A DNA stretch of 64,000 nt from Thauera linaloolentis 47Lol = DSM 12138 (GTDB lineage: Bacteria > Pseudomonadota > Gammaproteobacteria > Burkholderiales > Rhodocyclaceae): the NCBI RefSeq assembly GCF_000310205.1, contig NZ_AMXE01000001.1, positions 124,001-188,000 of the forward strand. The letters are read 5' to 3'. Below the pieces are notes generated by a model. The model searched no databases. It was given only the letters and a program-made list of their open reading frames with translations, and was not told the origin of the DNA. The translations under genes were made by a program, and so were the position numbers. Shown piece after piece: positions 29,875 to 38,582 of this stretch. Positions within the stretch are counted from its first letter, which is position 1. Each line of letters starts with the position of its first letter.

Positions 29875-30579
29875 ATGCGACAAACGCACTCCGCCCACAC
29901 CGCATTCATGAAAGCATCCCGCATCGCTCCACTCGCCCTGTACCAGGAAGTCGCCGAACGCCTGCGCGAGCGGATCTTTTCGCACGAACTTCCGCCGGGA
30001 ACCTGGGTGGACGAGCAGGCGCTGGCCGAGCAGTACGGCATCTCGCGCACGCCGCTGCGCGAGGCGCTGAAAGTCCTCACCTCCGAAGGGCTCGTCACCC
30101 TCAAGCCGCGCCGCGGCTGCTACGTGACGGAGATATCGGAACGCGACCTCGACGAGGTGTTCTCCGTCATGGCGCTGCTCGAAGGGGAATGCGCGCGCGT
30201 GCTGGTCAGCCGTGCGACCGACACCAATCTCGAACGCCTCAAGGCCATCCACGCCGATCTCGAGCGCGCCGCCGCGGCCAAGGACATAGAAGGCTTCTTC
30301 GAGGCCAACCAGGGCTTTCACCGCGCCATCCAGGAACTTGCCGACAACCACTGGCTGCTCCATGTGATCGAAGACCTGCGCAAGGTCATCAAACTGTCGC
30401 GCCATCACTCCCTGTTTTCAGAAGGGCGGCTCGAGCAATCGCTCGCCGAACACCGTGCAATCCTCGACGCACTCGTCGCACGCAATGCAAGCGCGGCCGA
30501 AGCCCTGATGCGCTCGCACATCCGCAGCGGCCGCGAGGCAGTGGCGCGCATTGCCGCAGCCAGGACGAAAGTCGCCTGA
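29875..30579 (+). CDS. GntR-family (FCD domain) transcriptional regulator
   Basis: About 234 residues. The winged helix contains LALYQEVAERLRERIF and YGISRTPLREALKVL followed by GLVTLKPRRGCYV. The FCD ligand domain (about 110-225) has metal/ligand His residues in NQGFHRAIQEL and EHRAIL. FCD regulators sense small carboxylates or acyl-CoAs. Being divergent from mcm, it likely controls the propionyl-CoA operon and itself. The start is uncertain: in-frame ATGs at 29818, 29875 and 29908 all lack a good ribosome site, and 29818 would fall at the predicted transcription start. Confidence 0.82.
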   Translation: MRQTHSAHTAFMKASRIAPLALYQEVAERLRERIFSHELPPGTWVDEQALAEQYGISRTPLREALKVLTSEGLVTLKPRRGCYVTEISERDLDEVFSVMALLEGECARVLVSRATDTNLERLKAIHADLERAAAAKDIEGFFEANQGFHRAIQELADNHWLLHVIEDLRKVIKLSRHHSLFSEGRLEQSLAEHRAILDALVARNASAAEALMRSHIRSGREAVARIAAARTKVA

Positions 30580-30816
30580 GCCTGGAAGCCCCCTTCCCTT
30601 CAGCCAACCCCATCCAGCATCACACTCCACTTCAGGCTTCATCCGGTTTGGGCAGACCCGTACGCCCCCTTCATGCCAATGAATTAAAGGGGCCCCGCGC
30701 CGCGGCATTCCCGGGACCTTGGTCACGCCTGAAGGATGTCGACATTCTTTACACGCAAAGCATTGCGGGTGAATTCCATAAACATAACACCTTTTAAAAC
30801 AATATATTACATACCG

Positions 30817-30832
30817 TGGCACACCCCTTGCT
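30817..30832 (+). promoter_or_regulatory. Sigma-54 promoter of the first PEP-CTERM gene
   Basis: TGGCACA-CCCC-TTGCT matches the -24/-12 consensus TGGCACR-N4-TTGCW without mismatch. It lies 60 bases before the start codon. An AT-rich stretch lies directly upstream (30780-30815), and GACATTC (30741-30747) is also present about 70 bases upstream of the -24 element. Confidence 0.8.
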
Positions 30833-30891
30833 TTACTGGATTTGATTTTCCAACCAACAGGCCACGAGCCCTGAAATAGGTACCAACAGTC

Positions 30892-31536
30892 ATGAAAAAG
30901 ACCGCTTTTGCCATCGCTCTCGCTACCCTGGGCTTCGGCGCCAACGCAGCTGTGATCTCGTTTGAAGCTCCGCTGAACCTCCAAGTCACCGAAATCAACC
31001 AAACCCTCACGCTGAACAAGTTCGACAGCGGCCTCGGTACTCTGGAAGCGGTAACGGTCGAATTCTTCGGTCAAGGCGTTTCCGGTGTCACCATCCAGAA
31101 CACCGCAGCCCAAGATCAGAGCTTCCGCTTCAGCAGCGTTCTGGATCTGGTCTTCACCGGCCCGCTCGCAGACGTTGTCTCGATCGAGCTGTTCAACACC
31201 AATGGTTTCATCAGCATCGGCAGCGGCAACACGGTGGATCTGGGCCAGGTCGACATCAGCGAATCGCTGAGCCTGAACGTTGCTGCAAACCTGTTTACCA
31301 ACTTCATCGGCTCCGACCTTCTGACCTTCCAGTGCGAGAGCTTCGTGACCAACTCGCAATCCGGCGGCGGCGGCAACGTCATCGTGACGCAGAACACCCA
31401 AGCCGGCTGCGGCGCCAAGGTGACCTACTCCTACACCGACAACACCCCGACGAACCCGGTTCCGGAACCCGGTTCGCTGGCTCTGCTGGGCCTCGGCCTG
31501 GCCGGTCTCGGCGCCCTGCGTCGCAAGAAGGCCTGA
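30892..31536 (+). CDS. PEP-CTERM exported protein
   Basis: 214 residues. A signal peptide (KKTAFAIALATLGFGANAA) leads a beta-rich, Thr/Ser/Asn-rich domain of the kind seen in choice-of-anchor proteins. The C-terminus is a textbook PEP-CTERM sorting signal: NPVPEPGSLALLGLGLAGLG then RRKK. Two Cys (CES and GCG) could form a disulphide. The family is processed by exosortase and released or anchored with exopolysaccharide. Exosortase is not in the window. A perfect sigma-54 promoter precedes it and a terminator follows, so it is a single-gene unit. Confidence 0.88.
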   Translation: MKKTAFAIALATLGFGANAAVISFEAPLNLQVTEINQTLTLNKFDSGLGTLEAVTVEFFGQGVSGVTIQNTAAQDQSFRFSSVLDLVFTGPLADVVSIELFNTNGFISIGSGNTVDLGQVDISESLSLNVAANLFTNFIGSDLLTFQCESFVTNSQSGGGGNVIVTQNTQAGCGAKVTYSYTDNTPTNPVPEPGSLALLGLGLAGLGALRRKKA

Positions 31537-31553
31537 GCAAGCACCTGCAGCAT

Positions 31554-31586
31554 GAAAAAAACCGCCCTCTCGGGGGCGGTTTTTTC
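31554..31586. terminator. Bidirectional terminator after the PEP-CTERM gene
   Basis: ACCGCCC and GGGCGGT form a stem flanked by A7 on the left and T7 on the right, 18 bases after the PEP-CTERM stop. It also ends the convergent CNNM-family gene transcript. Confidence 0.9.
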
Positions 31587-31608
31587 GTCTACGGCCCGGT
31601 TACGAAAA

Positions 31609-32904
31609 TCAGGCTCCCGGCTCCACCTCCCGCGTAACCAGGACCTGATCGATGCGGTAGTTGTCGATATCCACCACTTCGAACTTGTAGCCCGCATAGA
31701 CGACGAAATCGGTTCGCTTGGGCACCTTGCGCAGGCGGTACATCAAGAAGCCGGCCACGGTCTCGTAGTTCTCGAATCCTTCGAAAGCCTCGATGTTCAG
31801 CGCCTGCATGACGTCCTCGATCGGCGTGACACCGTCGATCAGCCAGGAATTGTCATCCCGGCGCACGATCAGCTCTTCCTGGAAGGGGCTGACGAGGTCG
31901 CCCATCACGGTGTTCATCACGTCCTGTAGCGACAGCAGGCCGACCACCAGCGCGTATTCGTTGATGACCAGGGCGAAATCCTCCTTGGCGTCGCGGAAGC
32001 GCTCCAGCGCCTCGAACAGGCTCAAGGTGTCCGGCAGCATCAGTATCTTGCGCACGATCGGCTGGGTACGCAGCGACAGATCCTGCCCTTGCACGATGCG
32101 CGGCAGAATGTCCTTCGAATCGACATAACCGATCACGCTGTCGATGCCGCTTTCGCATACCGGAAACTTGCCATGCGGGTGTTCGGCGATCTTGCGCCGG
32201 ATGCTCTCCTCCGATTCGGAGAGGGTGAGGAAGACGATACTCTCGCGCGAGGTCATGGCCGAGGGCACGATGCGCGAATCGAGCTCGAACACGTTGCTGA
32301 TCAGGTGCTGCTCCTGGCGCAGCAGCGCACCGGCCTGGGCACCGGCATCGGCCATGGCGACGATGTCGTCGGCCGTGATGTCCTCGACACGCACGCTCGG
32401 CACCTTGAACCAGCGGAAGAGGATATCGGCCAGGCCATTGAAGACCCACACCAGCGGCGCGAACAGCCACACGCAAACCTGCATCGGCCGCACCACGCCC
32501 ACGGCGATGCGTTCGGGCCTCACCATCGCCAGCCGCTTGGGCATCAGGTCGGCAAACAGCACGAACAGCGAGGTGACGAACACGAAGGACACGACGAAAC
32601 TCAACGTCCCCAGCATCGGACCATCGTACATGGGCCGCAGGAAGCCCTCGACATGCGGCGACAGCGCCTGTTCGCCGACGATGCCGCCAAGAATGCTGAC
32701 GGCGTTCAGGCCGATCTGCACCACGGTGAAGAAGTTTCCCGGGCTGTCCTGCAGCACGAGCACGCGCTGCGCATTGACGTTGCCGCCCTCCGCCATGAGG
32801 CGGAGCTTGACCTTGCGCGAGGCCGCGAGCGAGATCTCGGACATCGACAGGAAGGCGCTGACTGCGATGAGCAACAGGATGAAGAACAACTGGTCGAGCA
32901 ACAC
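31609..32904 (-). CDS. CNNM/CorC-type transporter with CBS domains (hemolysin family)
   Basis: 431 residues. The N-terminal CNNM domain has four hydrophobic segments starting LLDQLFFILLLIAVSAFLSM. A pair of CBS domains (about 215-335) and a C-terminal CorC_HlyC domain ending VVDIDNYRIDQVLVTR follow. Related proteins move Mg2+ or Co2+, or regulate such transport; the older hemolysin (TlyC) name is not evidence of toxicity. I chose a GTG start at 32904 because AAAGGAG lies six bases before it; the longer reading adds 89 low-quality residues. Confidence 0.87.
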   Translation of the reverse strand: MLLDQLFFILLLIAVSAFLSMSEISLAASRKVKLRLMAEGGNVNAQRVLVLQDSPGNFFTVVQIGLNAVSILGGIVGEQALSPHVEGFLRPMYDGPMLGTLSFVVSFVFVTSLFVLFADLMPKRLAMVRPERIAVGVVRPMQVCVWLFAPLVWVFNGLADILFRWFKVPSVRVEDITADDIVAMADAGAQAGALLRQEQHLISNVFELDSRIVPSAMTSRESIVFLTLSESEESIRRKIAEHPHGKFPVCESGIDSVIGYVDSKDILPRIVQGQDLSLRTQPIVRKILMLPDTLSLFEALERFRDAKEDFALVINEYALVVGLLSLQDVMNTVMGDLVSPFQEELIVRRDDNSWLIDGVTPIEDVMQALNIEAFEGFENYETVAGFLMYRLRKVPKRTDFVVYAGYKFEVVDIDNYRIDQVLVTREVEPGA

Positions 32905-33033
32905 GATGGCTCCTTTGGGATGGGGTCCCGCCGGAAGGCAAAACCGGAATGGATCGCCCGGAAGTCTATCACTTCGATATTTCGCCCTCGCAGAAGCACC
33001 GTAACGCCACCCCGGCGCCATGCAAAATGAAAA

Positions 33034-33100
33034 TGCCCCCCACGCTCCCACTACGTGAGGTCGCTGCCCCCAGGGGGCGCTTTTCATCTTGGGGCGGCCT
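33034..33100. repeat. Possible dispersed intergenic repeat
   Basis: The stretch CCCCCACGCTCCCACTACG...CTGCCCCCAGGGGGCGC...TTTTCATCTTGGGGCGGCC looks like a degenerate intergenic element I recall from betaproteobacterial genomes, with an internal CTGCCCCCAGGGGGC palindrome. Only one copy is in this window, so repetition cannot be shown here. Confidence 0.4.
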
Positions 33101-33107
33101 GACAATG

Positions 33108-33143
33108 AAAAACCCGCCGGACATCGCTGAACGGCGGGTTTTT
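33108..33143. terminator. Bidirectional terminator after actP
   Basis: AAAAACCCGCCG and CGGCGGGTTTTT form a 12-base perfect stem around a 12-base loop. It lies 50 bases after the actP stop codon (minus strand) and has the U-tract on both strands. Confidence 0.9.
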
Positions 33144-33192
33144 CGATCGATGCTGCGGCGTGGCGAACCACGCCGCAGCCCGGAAGGCGCGA

Positions 33193-34875
33193 TCAGTGCG
33201 ACGACGCTGAGGCCGCACCGACCCCCGTCTGCGCACGTACGTACTGGTCTTCGAAGGCTTCGATCTCGGCCTTGGCCTCGGCGCTGTTGTCCATCTTCGA
33301 CACCAGGATGGTGGCGAGGAAGGCGAGCGGCATCGAGAACAGCGCCGGCTGGGTGTAGGGGAAGATCGGCGAGGCGAAGCCCAGCACATCGACCCACACC
33401 GACTTCGACAACGTCACGAAGGCCACCGCGCTGAACAGGCCCAGATAGCCGCCGGCCAGTGCGCCCTTGGTCGTGAGCCCCTTCCAGTACATCGACAACA
33501 CCAGCACCGGGAAGTTGGCCGACGCCGCGACGCCGAAGGCCAGCGCCACCATGAAGGCGACGTTCATCTTCTCGAAGGCCATGCCCAGCAGCACGGCGAC
33601 GATACCCAGACCGACGGTGGCGAACTTGGAGATCTTGATCTCGGTCGCCTCGCTGGCCTTGCCCTTCATGATCACGCGGGCATAGAGGTCGTGCGAGATC
33701 GCCGAGGCGCCGGCCAGCGCCAGGCCGGCCACCACCGCGAGGATGGTCGCGAAGGCCACCGCCGACAGGAAGCCCAGCAGCAGGTTGCCGCCGACTGCCT
33801 GCGCCAGGTGCATGGCGATCATGTTGCCGCCGCCGATCACCTTGCCGCCGACCTCGCCACCCTCGAAGAACTGCGGGTCGGTACCGACGATGACGATGGA
33901 GCACAGGCCCATGATAGCGATGACGTTGAAGAAGTAGCCGATGATGCCCGAGGCATAGAGCACCGACTTGCGCGCTTCCTTGGCATCGGTCACGGTGAAG
34001 AAGCGCATCAGGATGTGCGGCAGGCCGGCGATGCCGAACATCAGGCCGAGCGCCATCGACAAGGCGGTCACCGGATCGGCCAGCAGGCTGCCGGGCGCCA
34101 GCAGGTTGGTGCCGAGCTTGTGCACTTCCATCGCGCGGTCGGTCAGCTCCTGGAAGCTGAAGCCGAAGCGGCTGAAGGCCAGCAGCATCACCGCGGTGCC
34201 GCCGATCAGCAGCATGCAGGCCTTGATGATCTGCACCCAGGTGGTGGCGACCATGCCGCCGAACGTGACGTAGATCATCATCAGCGCGCCGACGACGACC
34301 AGCGCGACGGCGTAGTCCAGCCCGAACAGCAGCTTGATGAGCTGGCCGGCACCGACCATCTGCGCCACCAGGTAGAAGCACACCACGATCAGCGAGCTGA
34401 TCGCCGCCATCGTGCGCACCTTGCCCTGGTTGAGGCGGTAGGAGGTGATGTCGGCAAACGTGAACTTGCCCAGGTTGCGCAGGCGTTCGGCCATCAGGAA
34501 CAGGATCACCGGCCAGCCGACGAAGAAGGCCACCATGTAGATGTAGGCATCCACGCCCTGCATGTACAGCATCGCGGTCAGGCCCAGCAGCGTCGCGGCC
34601 GACATGTAGTCGCCGGCGATCGCGAGACCGTTCTGGCCGCCGGTGATGCCGCCGCCGGCGGTGTAGAAGTCGGATGCCGACTTGGTGCGGCTGGCCGCCC
34701 AGTAGGTGATGCCGAGCGTCATCAGCACGAAGACGAAGAACATCGCGATGGCGTGCAGGTTCAGCGGCTGCTTCTCCGCTTCAGCCACTGCGGGCGCGGC
34801 CAGCGCGAGCGCGGGCATGGACAGCGCCAGCAGACCGGCGCCAAGGCGGGACGGCATTTTGTTCGAGTACCTCAT
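33193..34875 (-). CDS. actP: Sodium:solute symporter, acetate permease ActP-like
   Basis: 560 residues. A cleavable-looking N-terminal hydrophobic segment (LLALSMPALALAAPAVA) precedes 13 or so membrane helices of the SSS fold. Motifs include DFYTAGGGITGGQNGLAIAGDYMSAAT and GLPHILMRFFTVTDAKEARKS, as in ActP. It would import acetate or another short monocarboxylate with Na+. It overlaps the YjcH-like DUF485 gene by one base, the usual yjcH-actP pair. AGGAGG precedes the ATG at 34875. Confidence 0.92.
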   Translation of the reverse strand: MRYSNKMPSRLGAGLLALSMPALALAAPAVAEAEKQPLNLHAIAMFFVFVLMTLGITYWAASRTKSASDFYTAGGGITGGQNGLAIAGDYMSAATLLGLTAMLYMQGVDAYIYMVAFFVGWPVILFLMAERLRNLGKFTFADITSYRLNQGKVRTMAAISSLIVVCFYLVAQMVGAGQLIKLLFGLDYAVALVVVGALMMIYVTFGGMVATTWVQIIKACMLLIGGTAVMLLAFSRFGFSFQELTDRAMEVHKLGTNLLAPGSLLADPVTALSMALGLMFGIAGLPHILMRFFTVTDAKEARKSVLYASGIIGYFFNVIAIMGLCSIVIVGTDPQFFEGGEVGGKVIGGGNMIAMHLAQAVGGNLLLGFLSAVAFATILAVVAGLALAGASAISHDLYARVIMKGKASEATEIKISKFATVGLGIVAVLLGMAFEKMNVAFMVALAFGVAASANFPVLVLSMYWKGLTTKGALAGGYLGLFSAVAFVTLSKSVWVDVLGFASPIFPYTQPALFSMPLAFLATILVSKMDNSAEAKAEIEAFEDQYVRAQTGVGAASASSH

Positions 34876-35195
34876 CACCGCTCCTCCTTCCACGCCGCAG
34901 CCACGACTTCCGCGTTGATCGCATCCAGCTCTCCGTTTGCGCGGCGCACATAGATGAACGTCAGAATGATGTAAACGACGAATTGCAGGAAACCGAGCAG
35001 GATGCCCCAGGTCAGGTTGCTACCCTCGGACAGGCGCGTTGCGATGAATTCGGGGGCGAACGCCACCAGCAGGACGAAGCCGTAGAACAATACCGACAGG
35101 ATGCCCATCATCGACCAGGCGACACGGGCCCGCTTGCTGACGAGCTCCGCGAAGCGCGGATTCCGTCTGATGCGTGCATAGATTTGACTAGACAC
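34875..35195 (-). CDS. yjcH: DUF485 (YjcH-like) membrane protein
   Basis: 106 residues with two membrane helices (WSMMGILSVLFYGFVLLVAF and ILLGFLQFVVYIILTFIYV). DUF485 proteins pair with ActP-type symporters; the role is unclear. A GTG at 35195 lies six bases after GAGGAGG and is a better start than the TTG at 35210 that overlaps the ribosome site. It is co-transcribed and translationally coupled with actP. Confidence 0.9.
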   Translation of the reverse strand: MSSQIYARIRRNPRFAELVSKRARVAWSMMGILSVLFYGFVLLVAFAPEFIATRLSEGSNLTWGILLGFLQFVVYIILTFIYVRRANGELDAINAEVVAAAWKEER

Positions 35196-35289
35196 TTTCT
35201 CCCTCCTCAAGGAACAGCAACATAAGACATGTCACTCCTCCACCCTCCTTCGATCGAACGACCGTCTGACGCGGCGTTTCGATTTCGCG

Positions 35290-35330
35290 GATGATATATC
35301 ATCCATAAGACTCCATACATGTCCGTATGG
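35290..35330. promoter_or_regulatory. Two palindromes between yjcH-actP and the crotonase gene
   Basis: GATGATATATCATC (35290-35303) is a perfect 14-base palindrome. CCATAC-ATGTCC-GTATGG (35313-35330) is a 6-base inverted repeat. They occupy the divergent promoter region between the acetate symporter operon and the crotonase gene and are candidate operators. Confidence 0.5.
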
Positions 35331-35360
35331 AAATTTTTTATTTATTTGCGCGCACATACC

Positions 35361-36143
35361 ATGGATTCGAAGATCTCCCTCGACCTCGCCGACGGCATCG
35401 CCACCATCACGTTGCACAATCCGGCCAAGCTCAACGCGGTGAACGCGGCAATGTGGCGCGGGCTGTCCGCAGCCCTCAAACATGTGGCGGAAAACGAGGC
35501 GCTGCGCTGCGTCATCCTCCGCGGAGCGGGCGAGGACGCCTTCGCCGCCGGTGGCAACATCGAGGAATTCCTGACCGTACGCGCCACGGTGGATGACGCA
35601 CTGCACTATCACGAGGAACTGGTCGCCGGCGCCCTGGAAGCCATCCGCAACTGTGCGCTGCCGACGGTGGCCGCGATCCGCGGCGCGTGCATAGGGGGCG
35701 GGCTGGAAATCGCCGGCTGCTGCGACATCCGCATCGCCGGCGAGTCGTCGCGCTTCGGCGCGCCGATCAACCGCCTCGGTTTTTCGATGTACCCGGGCGA
35801 GATGGCCGGCCTGCTGGCGCTGGCCGGCCCGGCCGTGGTGCTCGAGATCCTGCTGGAAGGGCGCATTCTGACTGCGCGCGAGGCCTTGCAGAAAGGCCTG
35901 CTGTCACGCGTCGTCGATGACGAGAAGGTGTTCGACGAAGCAGCGGCATGCGCTGCGCGAATCTGCGCCGGCGCGCCGCTGGTGGCGCGCTGGCACAAGC
36001 AGTGGGTGAAGCGCCTGATGACGGGCGTGCCGCTGGACGAGGCGGAAAAACGGGCGGCCTTCGACTTCCTCTCGACGGATGACTACCGCGAAGGACTGGA
36101 TGCGTTTCTGAACAAGAGAACGCCCCGGTTTACGGGGCGTTGA
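35361..36143 (+). CDS. Enoyl-CoA hydratase/isomerase (crotonase) family protein
   Basis: 260 residues. The oxyanion-hole segments are AFAAGGNIEEF and RGACIGGGLEIAGCCDIRIA; the latter keeps the first catalytic Glu (GGLEIA). The usual second Glu region (APEI) reads FGAPINRLG and lacks the acid at the expected place, so classical hydratase activity is doubtful; isomerase, hydrolase or another crotonase activity is possible. It is divergent from the acetate symporter. The start at 35361 (MDSKISL) fits family N-termini better than 35319. Confidence 0.82.
   Translation: MDSKISLDLADGIATITLHNPAKLNAVNAAMWRGLSAALKHVAENEALRCVILRGAGEDAFAAGGNIEEFLTVRATVDDALHYHEELVAGALEAIRNCALPTVAAIRGACIGGGLEIAGCCDIRIAGESSRFGAPINRLGFSMYPGEMAGLLALAGPAVVLEILLEGRILTAREALQKGLLSRVVDDEKVFDEAAACAARICAGAPLVARWHKQWVKRLMTGVPLDEAEKRAAFDFLSTDDYREGLDAFLNKRTPRFTGR
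36119..36141. other. Hairpin over the crotonase stop codon
   Basis: AACGCCCCG and CGGGGCGTT form a 9-base perfect stem with a 5-base loop at the very end of the crotonase gene, facing the convergent TolC-type gene. There is no real U-tract. It may act as a weak shared terminator. Confidence 0.4.
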
Positions 36144-36177
36144 AGCGGACAGCGGAGTCGGGAGAGGCAGCAGGCGA

Positions 36178-37617
36178 TCAGCGCTCGCCGGCCTCCCTCA
36201 GCGCGGCCTGGAACAAGGCCTCCTTGTCGATTTCGAGCGGCAGCGGCGCATCCGGCGGACAGATCGAGGCCGGGTCGATGGTTTCGTCCTCCGCCCCCAG
36301 TTCGGCCGGCGTCGGCATGTCGCCGCGCGCAATGCCGAGCGTGCTCATCAGGCTGCCCATGCCGTTGAGCGTGCGCGCCTGGGCCACGGACAGGTCGTAG
36401 CGGGCATTCACGTACGCCCGCCGGGCCTGGAAGTATTCGTTCTCGCTGTCGAGCAGATCGAGCAGCGTGCGCTGGCCGATGTCGAACTGCGCCCGATAGG
36501 CTTCGCGCGCCTTCTCGATCGACAGTTGGTGCCGATCCAGATAGATCAACTGCTCCTGCAGGCGCCGGCTGTCGTTGTAGGCGATGGACAGCGTCTGGCG
36601 CAGATCGCGGCAGGCCTTTTCGCGCAGATCCTTGCTCGTGTTCAGTTCTTCCGCCGCCTGGCGGATGCGCGCCTGATCGGAGCCGCCCCGGTACAGGTTG
36701 TAGGTGAACACCAGTTCCACCACACCTTCACGGGTATTGCCCCTGACGCCGTCGAGATTCCGATCCAGCGCCTGGTGGGCCCGCAGATCGAGACGCGGAT
36801 GGTTGGCGGCGCGGCGCACGTCGACCATCGCCTGGCCGGCGCGCACATTTTCCACCGCAGCGTAGAGCGCGGGATTGATGGTGAACGCGGTACGCAGCGC
36901 CTCCTGCACCGAAACCGGCAGTTTGTCGCGCCCGAGCACCTCGGGCAGCGCGCTCAGGGTTTCGTCCGGCTCCACGCCGACGATGCGCAGGTAGCGGGTG
37001 CTGACATCGTGCAGGTTGGACACTTCGGTCAACAGATTGGACTCGGCCAGCGCCAGGCGCCCGGTTGCCTGCTCCAGGTCGACCCGCCGCCCTACGCCGG
37101 CATGGGTACGCTCAGCGATCTGGTCGTGCACCCGCTTGTGCTCGACATAGTTCTGCTTGGCCAGCGCCACCAGCTCGCGGTAGCGGAGCACGTCGGCATA
37201 GGCGCGCACCGATTCCAGCGCGGCGCCTTCGGACGCATCGACCAGTTCGTGGTAGCGCACCAGCCGGGCATGGCCGAAGTGCTTGACCTGATTGCGGGTG
37301 AAGAAGCCGTCGTAGACCATCTGCTTGAGCGACAGCACCGCGCCGCGGCGGCTGTAGGTTTCGGCATCCTCGCCCGGCCGCTTCAGCCTCTCGCGCCCGA
37401 TGCCGGCGGCCACATCGACTTCCGGCAGATAACCGCCGCGGACGGCGTCCTGCTCGGCCTCCGAGGCCTTGAAGGCGTTCCACCGCGCCTGCACTTCGGG
37501 GTTCGACGTCACCGCCTGGCGCGCCGCATCACGCAATTGCTCCGGCACCTGAGCCACGGACAGCGAAGGCAGCGCCGCCAGGACGGCGGCCGAAATCAAC
37601 GTGTATATTTTTCGCAT
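36178..37617 (-). CDS. TolC-family outer membrane channel of type I secretion (LapE-like)
   Basis: 479 residues. A signal peptide (KIYTLISAAVLAALPSLSVAQ) is followed by the two-fold helical repeat of TolC channels, e.g. QARWNAFKASEAEQDAVRGGYLPEVD, and a late segment with FDIGQRTLLDLLDSENEYFQARRAYVNA. The C-terminal tail is Asp/Glu/Pro-rich. It would complete the ABC transporter and HlyD adaptor encoded at 40719-44332 for export of the adhesin. It is divergent from the LapG-like gene. The Met at 37617 begins a proper signal peptide, so the upstream 38 residues are excluded. Confidence 0.9.
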   Translation of the reverse strand: MRKIYTLISAAVLAALPSLSVAQVPEQLRDAARQAVTSNPEVQARWNAFKASEAEQDAVRGGYLPEVDVAAGIGRERLKRPGEDAETYSRRGAVLSLKQMVYDGFFTRNQVKHFGHARLVRYHELVDASEGAALESVRAYADVLRYRELVALAKQNYVEHKRVHDQIAERTHAGVGRRVDLEQATGRLALAESNLLTEVSNLHDVSTRYLRIVGVEPDETLSALPEVLGRDKLPVSVQEALRTAFTINPALYAAVENVRAGQAMVDVRRAANHPRLDLRAHQALDRNLDGVRGNTREGVVELVFTYNLYRGGSDQARIRQAAEELNTSKDLREKACRDLRQTLSIAYNDSRRLQEQLIYLDRHQLSIEKAREAYRAQFDIGQRTLLDLLDSENEYFQARRAYVNARYDLSVAQARTLNGMGSLMSTLGIARGDMPTPAELGAEDETIDPASICPPDAPLPLEIDKEALFQAALREAGER

Positions 37618-37825
37618 TCTTCCCGTTTCCCTATGTACTTGTCCGGCGCGCACCACGCATACGCCATGCGCATCAATCCGCGTCAAGCATCGGAAACGAT
37701 GGTACTTGCCGGATCCTGAAGCATCTGCCAATTAATTAACGTCGCTCCTCAACTAAGGACATCGCCGCGATTCAGTTGCCGTGGCAATCCACCATAATCG
37801 CCCCCACAGCCCTCCTCCCCCGCCC

Positions 37826-38554
37826 ATGCCCGCCACAGCCCCTCCCCGCCGCCGCTCAGGACTCGCTCCGCCAGCGTTCGCGGCGTGGCTGTGCACGCTG
37901 AGCCTCAGCGCAGCGGTTGGTGCAGCCTCCTCTTTTCCGGGCCTCGACCGCATGCAGGAGATCGCCGCACAGCGATACGATCCGTCGGCGGCGCAAGCCG
38001 TCCTCGCCTGGCGGCAGCTGCTCGACGATCTGCAGCAGGGCGGACATTCCGTCGAAGACAGGCTCGCCCGCGTGAATGCCTTCTTCAATGCACGCATCCG
38101 TTTCGACGACGACATCGCGGTATGGCGCACCGCCGACTACTGGGCGACCCCGCTCGAAACACTGGCCCGCGCCGCCGGCGACTGCGAGGACTTCGCCATC
38201 GCCAAGTACATGACGCTGCGCCTGCTCGGCGTCGACGACAGCCGCCTCCGCCTGATCTACGTGCGCGCCCGCATCGGCGGGCCGGGCAGCCAGGTATCGC
38301 AGGCCCATATGGTTCTGGGCTACTACCCCGAGCCGAGTGCGGAACCGCTGATCCTCGACAACCTGATCCGCGACGTCCGGCCGGCCGCGCGGCGCCCGGA
38401 TCTCTTCCCGGTATTCAGCTTCAATGCCGACGGCCTGTGGGTCGCCGGCGCCCGGCAATCGTCGGCCGACCCCGGCACCCGCCTGTCACGCTGGCGCGAC
38501 GTGCTCGACCGCGCCCATGCCGAAGGCCTCGCCCTTCCCGGCAGACAGCCATGA
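37826..38554 (+). CDS. lapG: LapG-like periplasmic cysteine protease
   Basis: About 242 residues with an N-terminal export signal (FAAWLCTLSLSAAVGAASS). The bacterial transglutaminase-like cysteine protease triad is visible: Cys120 (AAGDCEDFAIAKY), His161 (QAHMVLGYY) and Asp178 (ILDNL). LapG cuts LapA-type adhesins after the first Ala of a TAAG-type motif and releases cells from surfaces; such a motif exists in the adhesin at 45086. The LapD-like inhibitor is the next gene. I chose ATG 37826; a GTG at 37781 would add 15 Pro/His-rich residues. Confidence 0.9.
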   Translation: MPATAPPRRRSGLAPPAFAAWLCTLSLSAAVGAASSFPGLDRMQEIAAQRYDPSAAQAVLAWRQLLDDLQQGGHSVEDRLARVNAFFNARIRFDDDIAVWRTADYWATPLETLARAAGDCEDFAIAKYMTLRLLGVDDSRLRLIYVRARIGGPGSQVSQAHMVLGYYPEPSAEPLILDNLIRDVRPAARRPDLFPVFSFNADGLWVAGARQSSADPGTRLSRWRDVLDRAHAEGLALPGRQP

Positions 38555-38582
38555 CCGCCTCTTCTCCCGGAACCACCGCACC

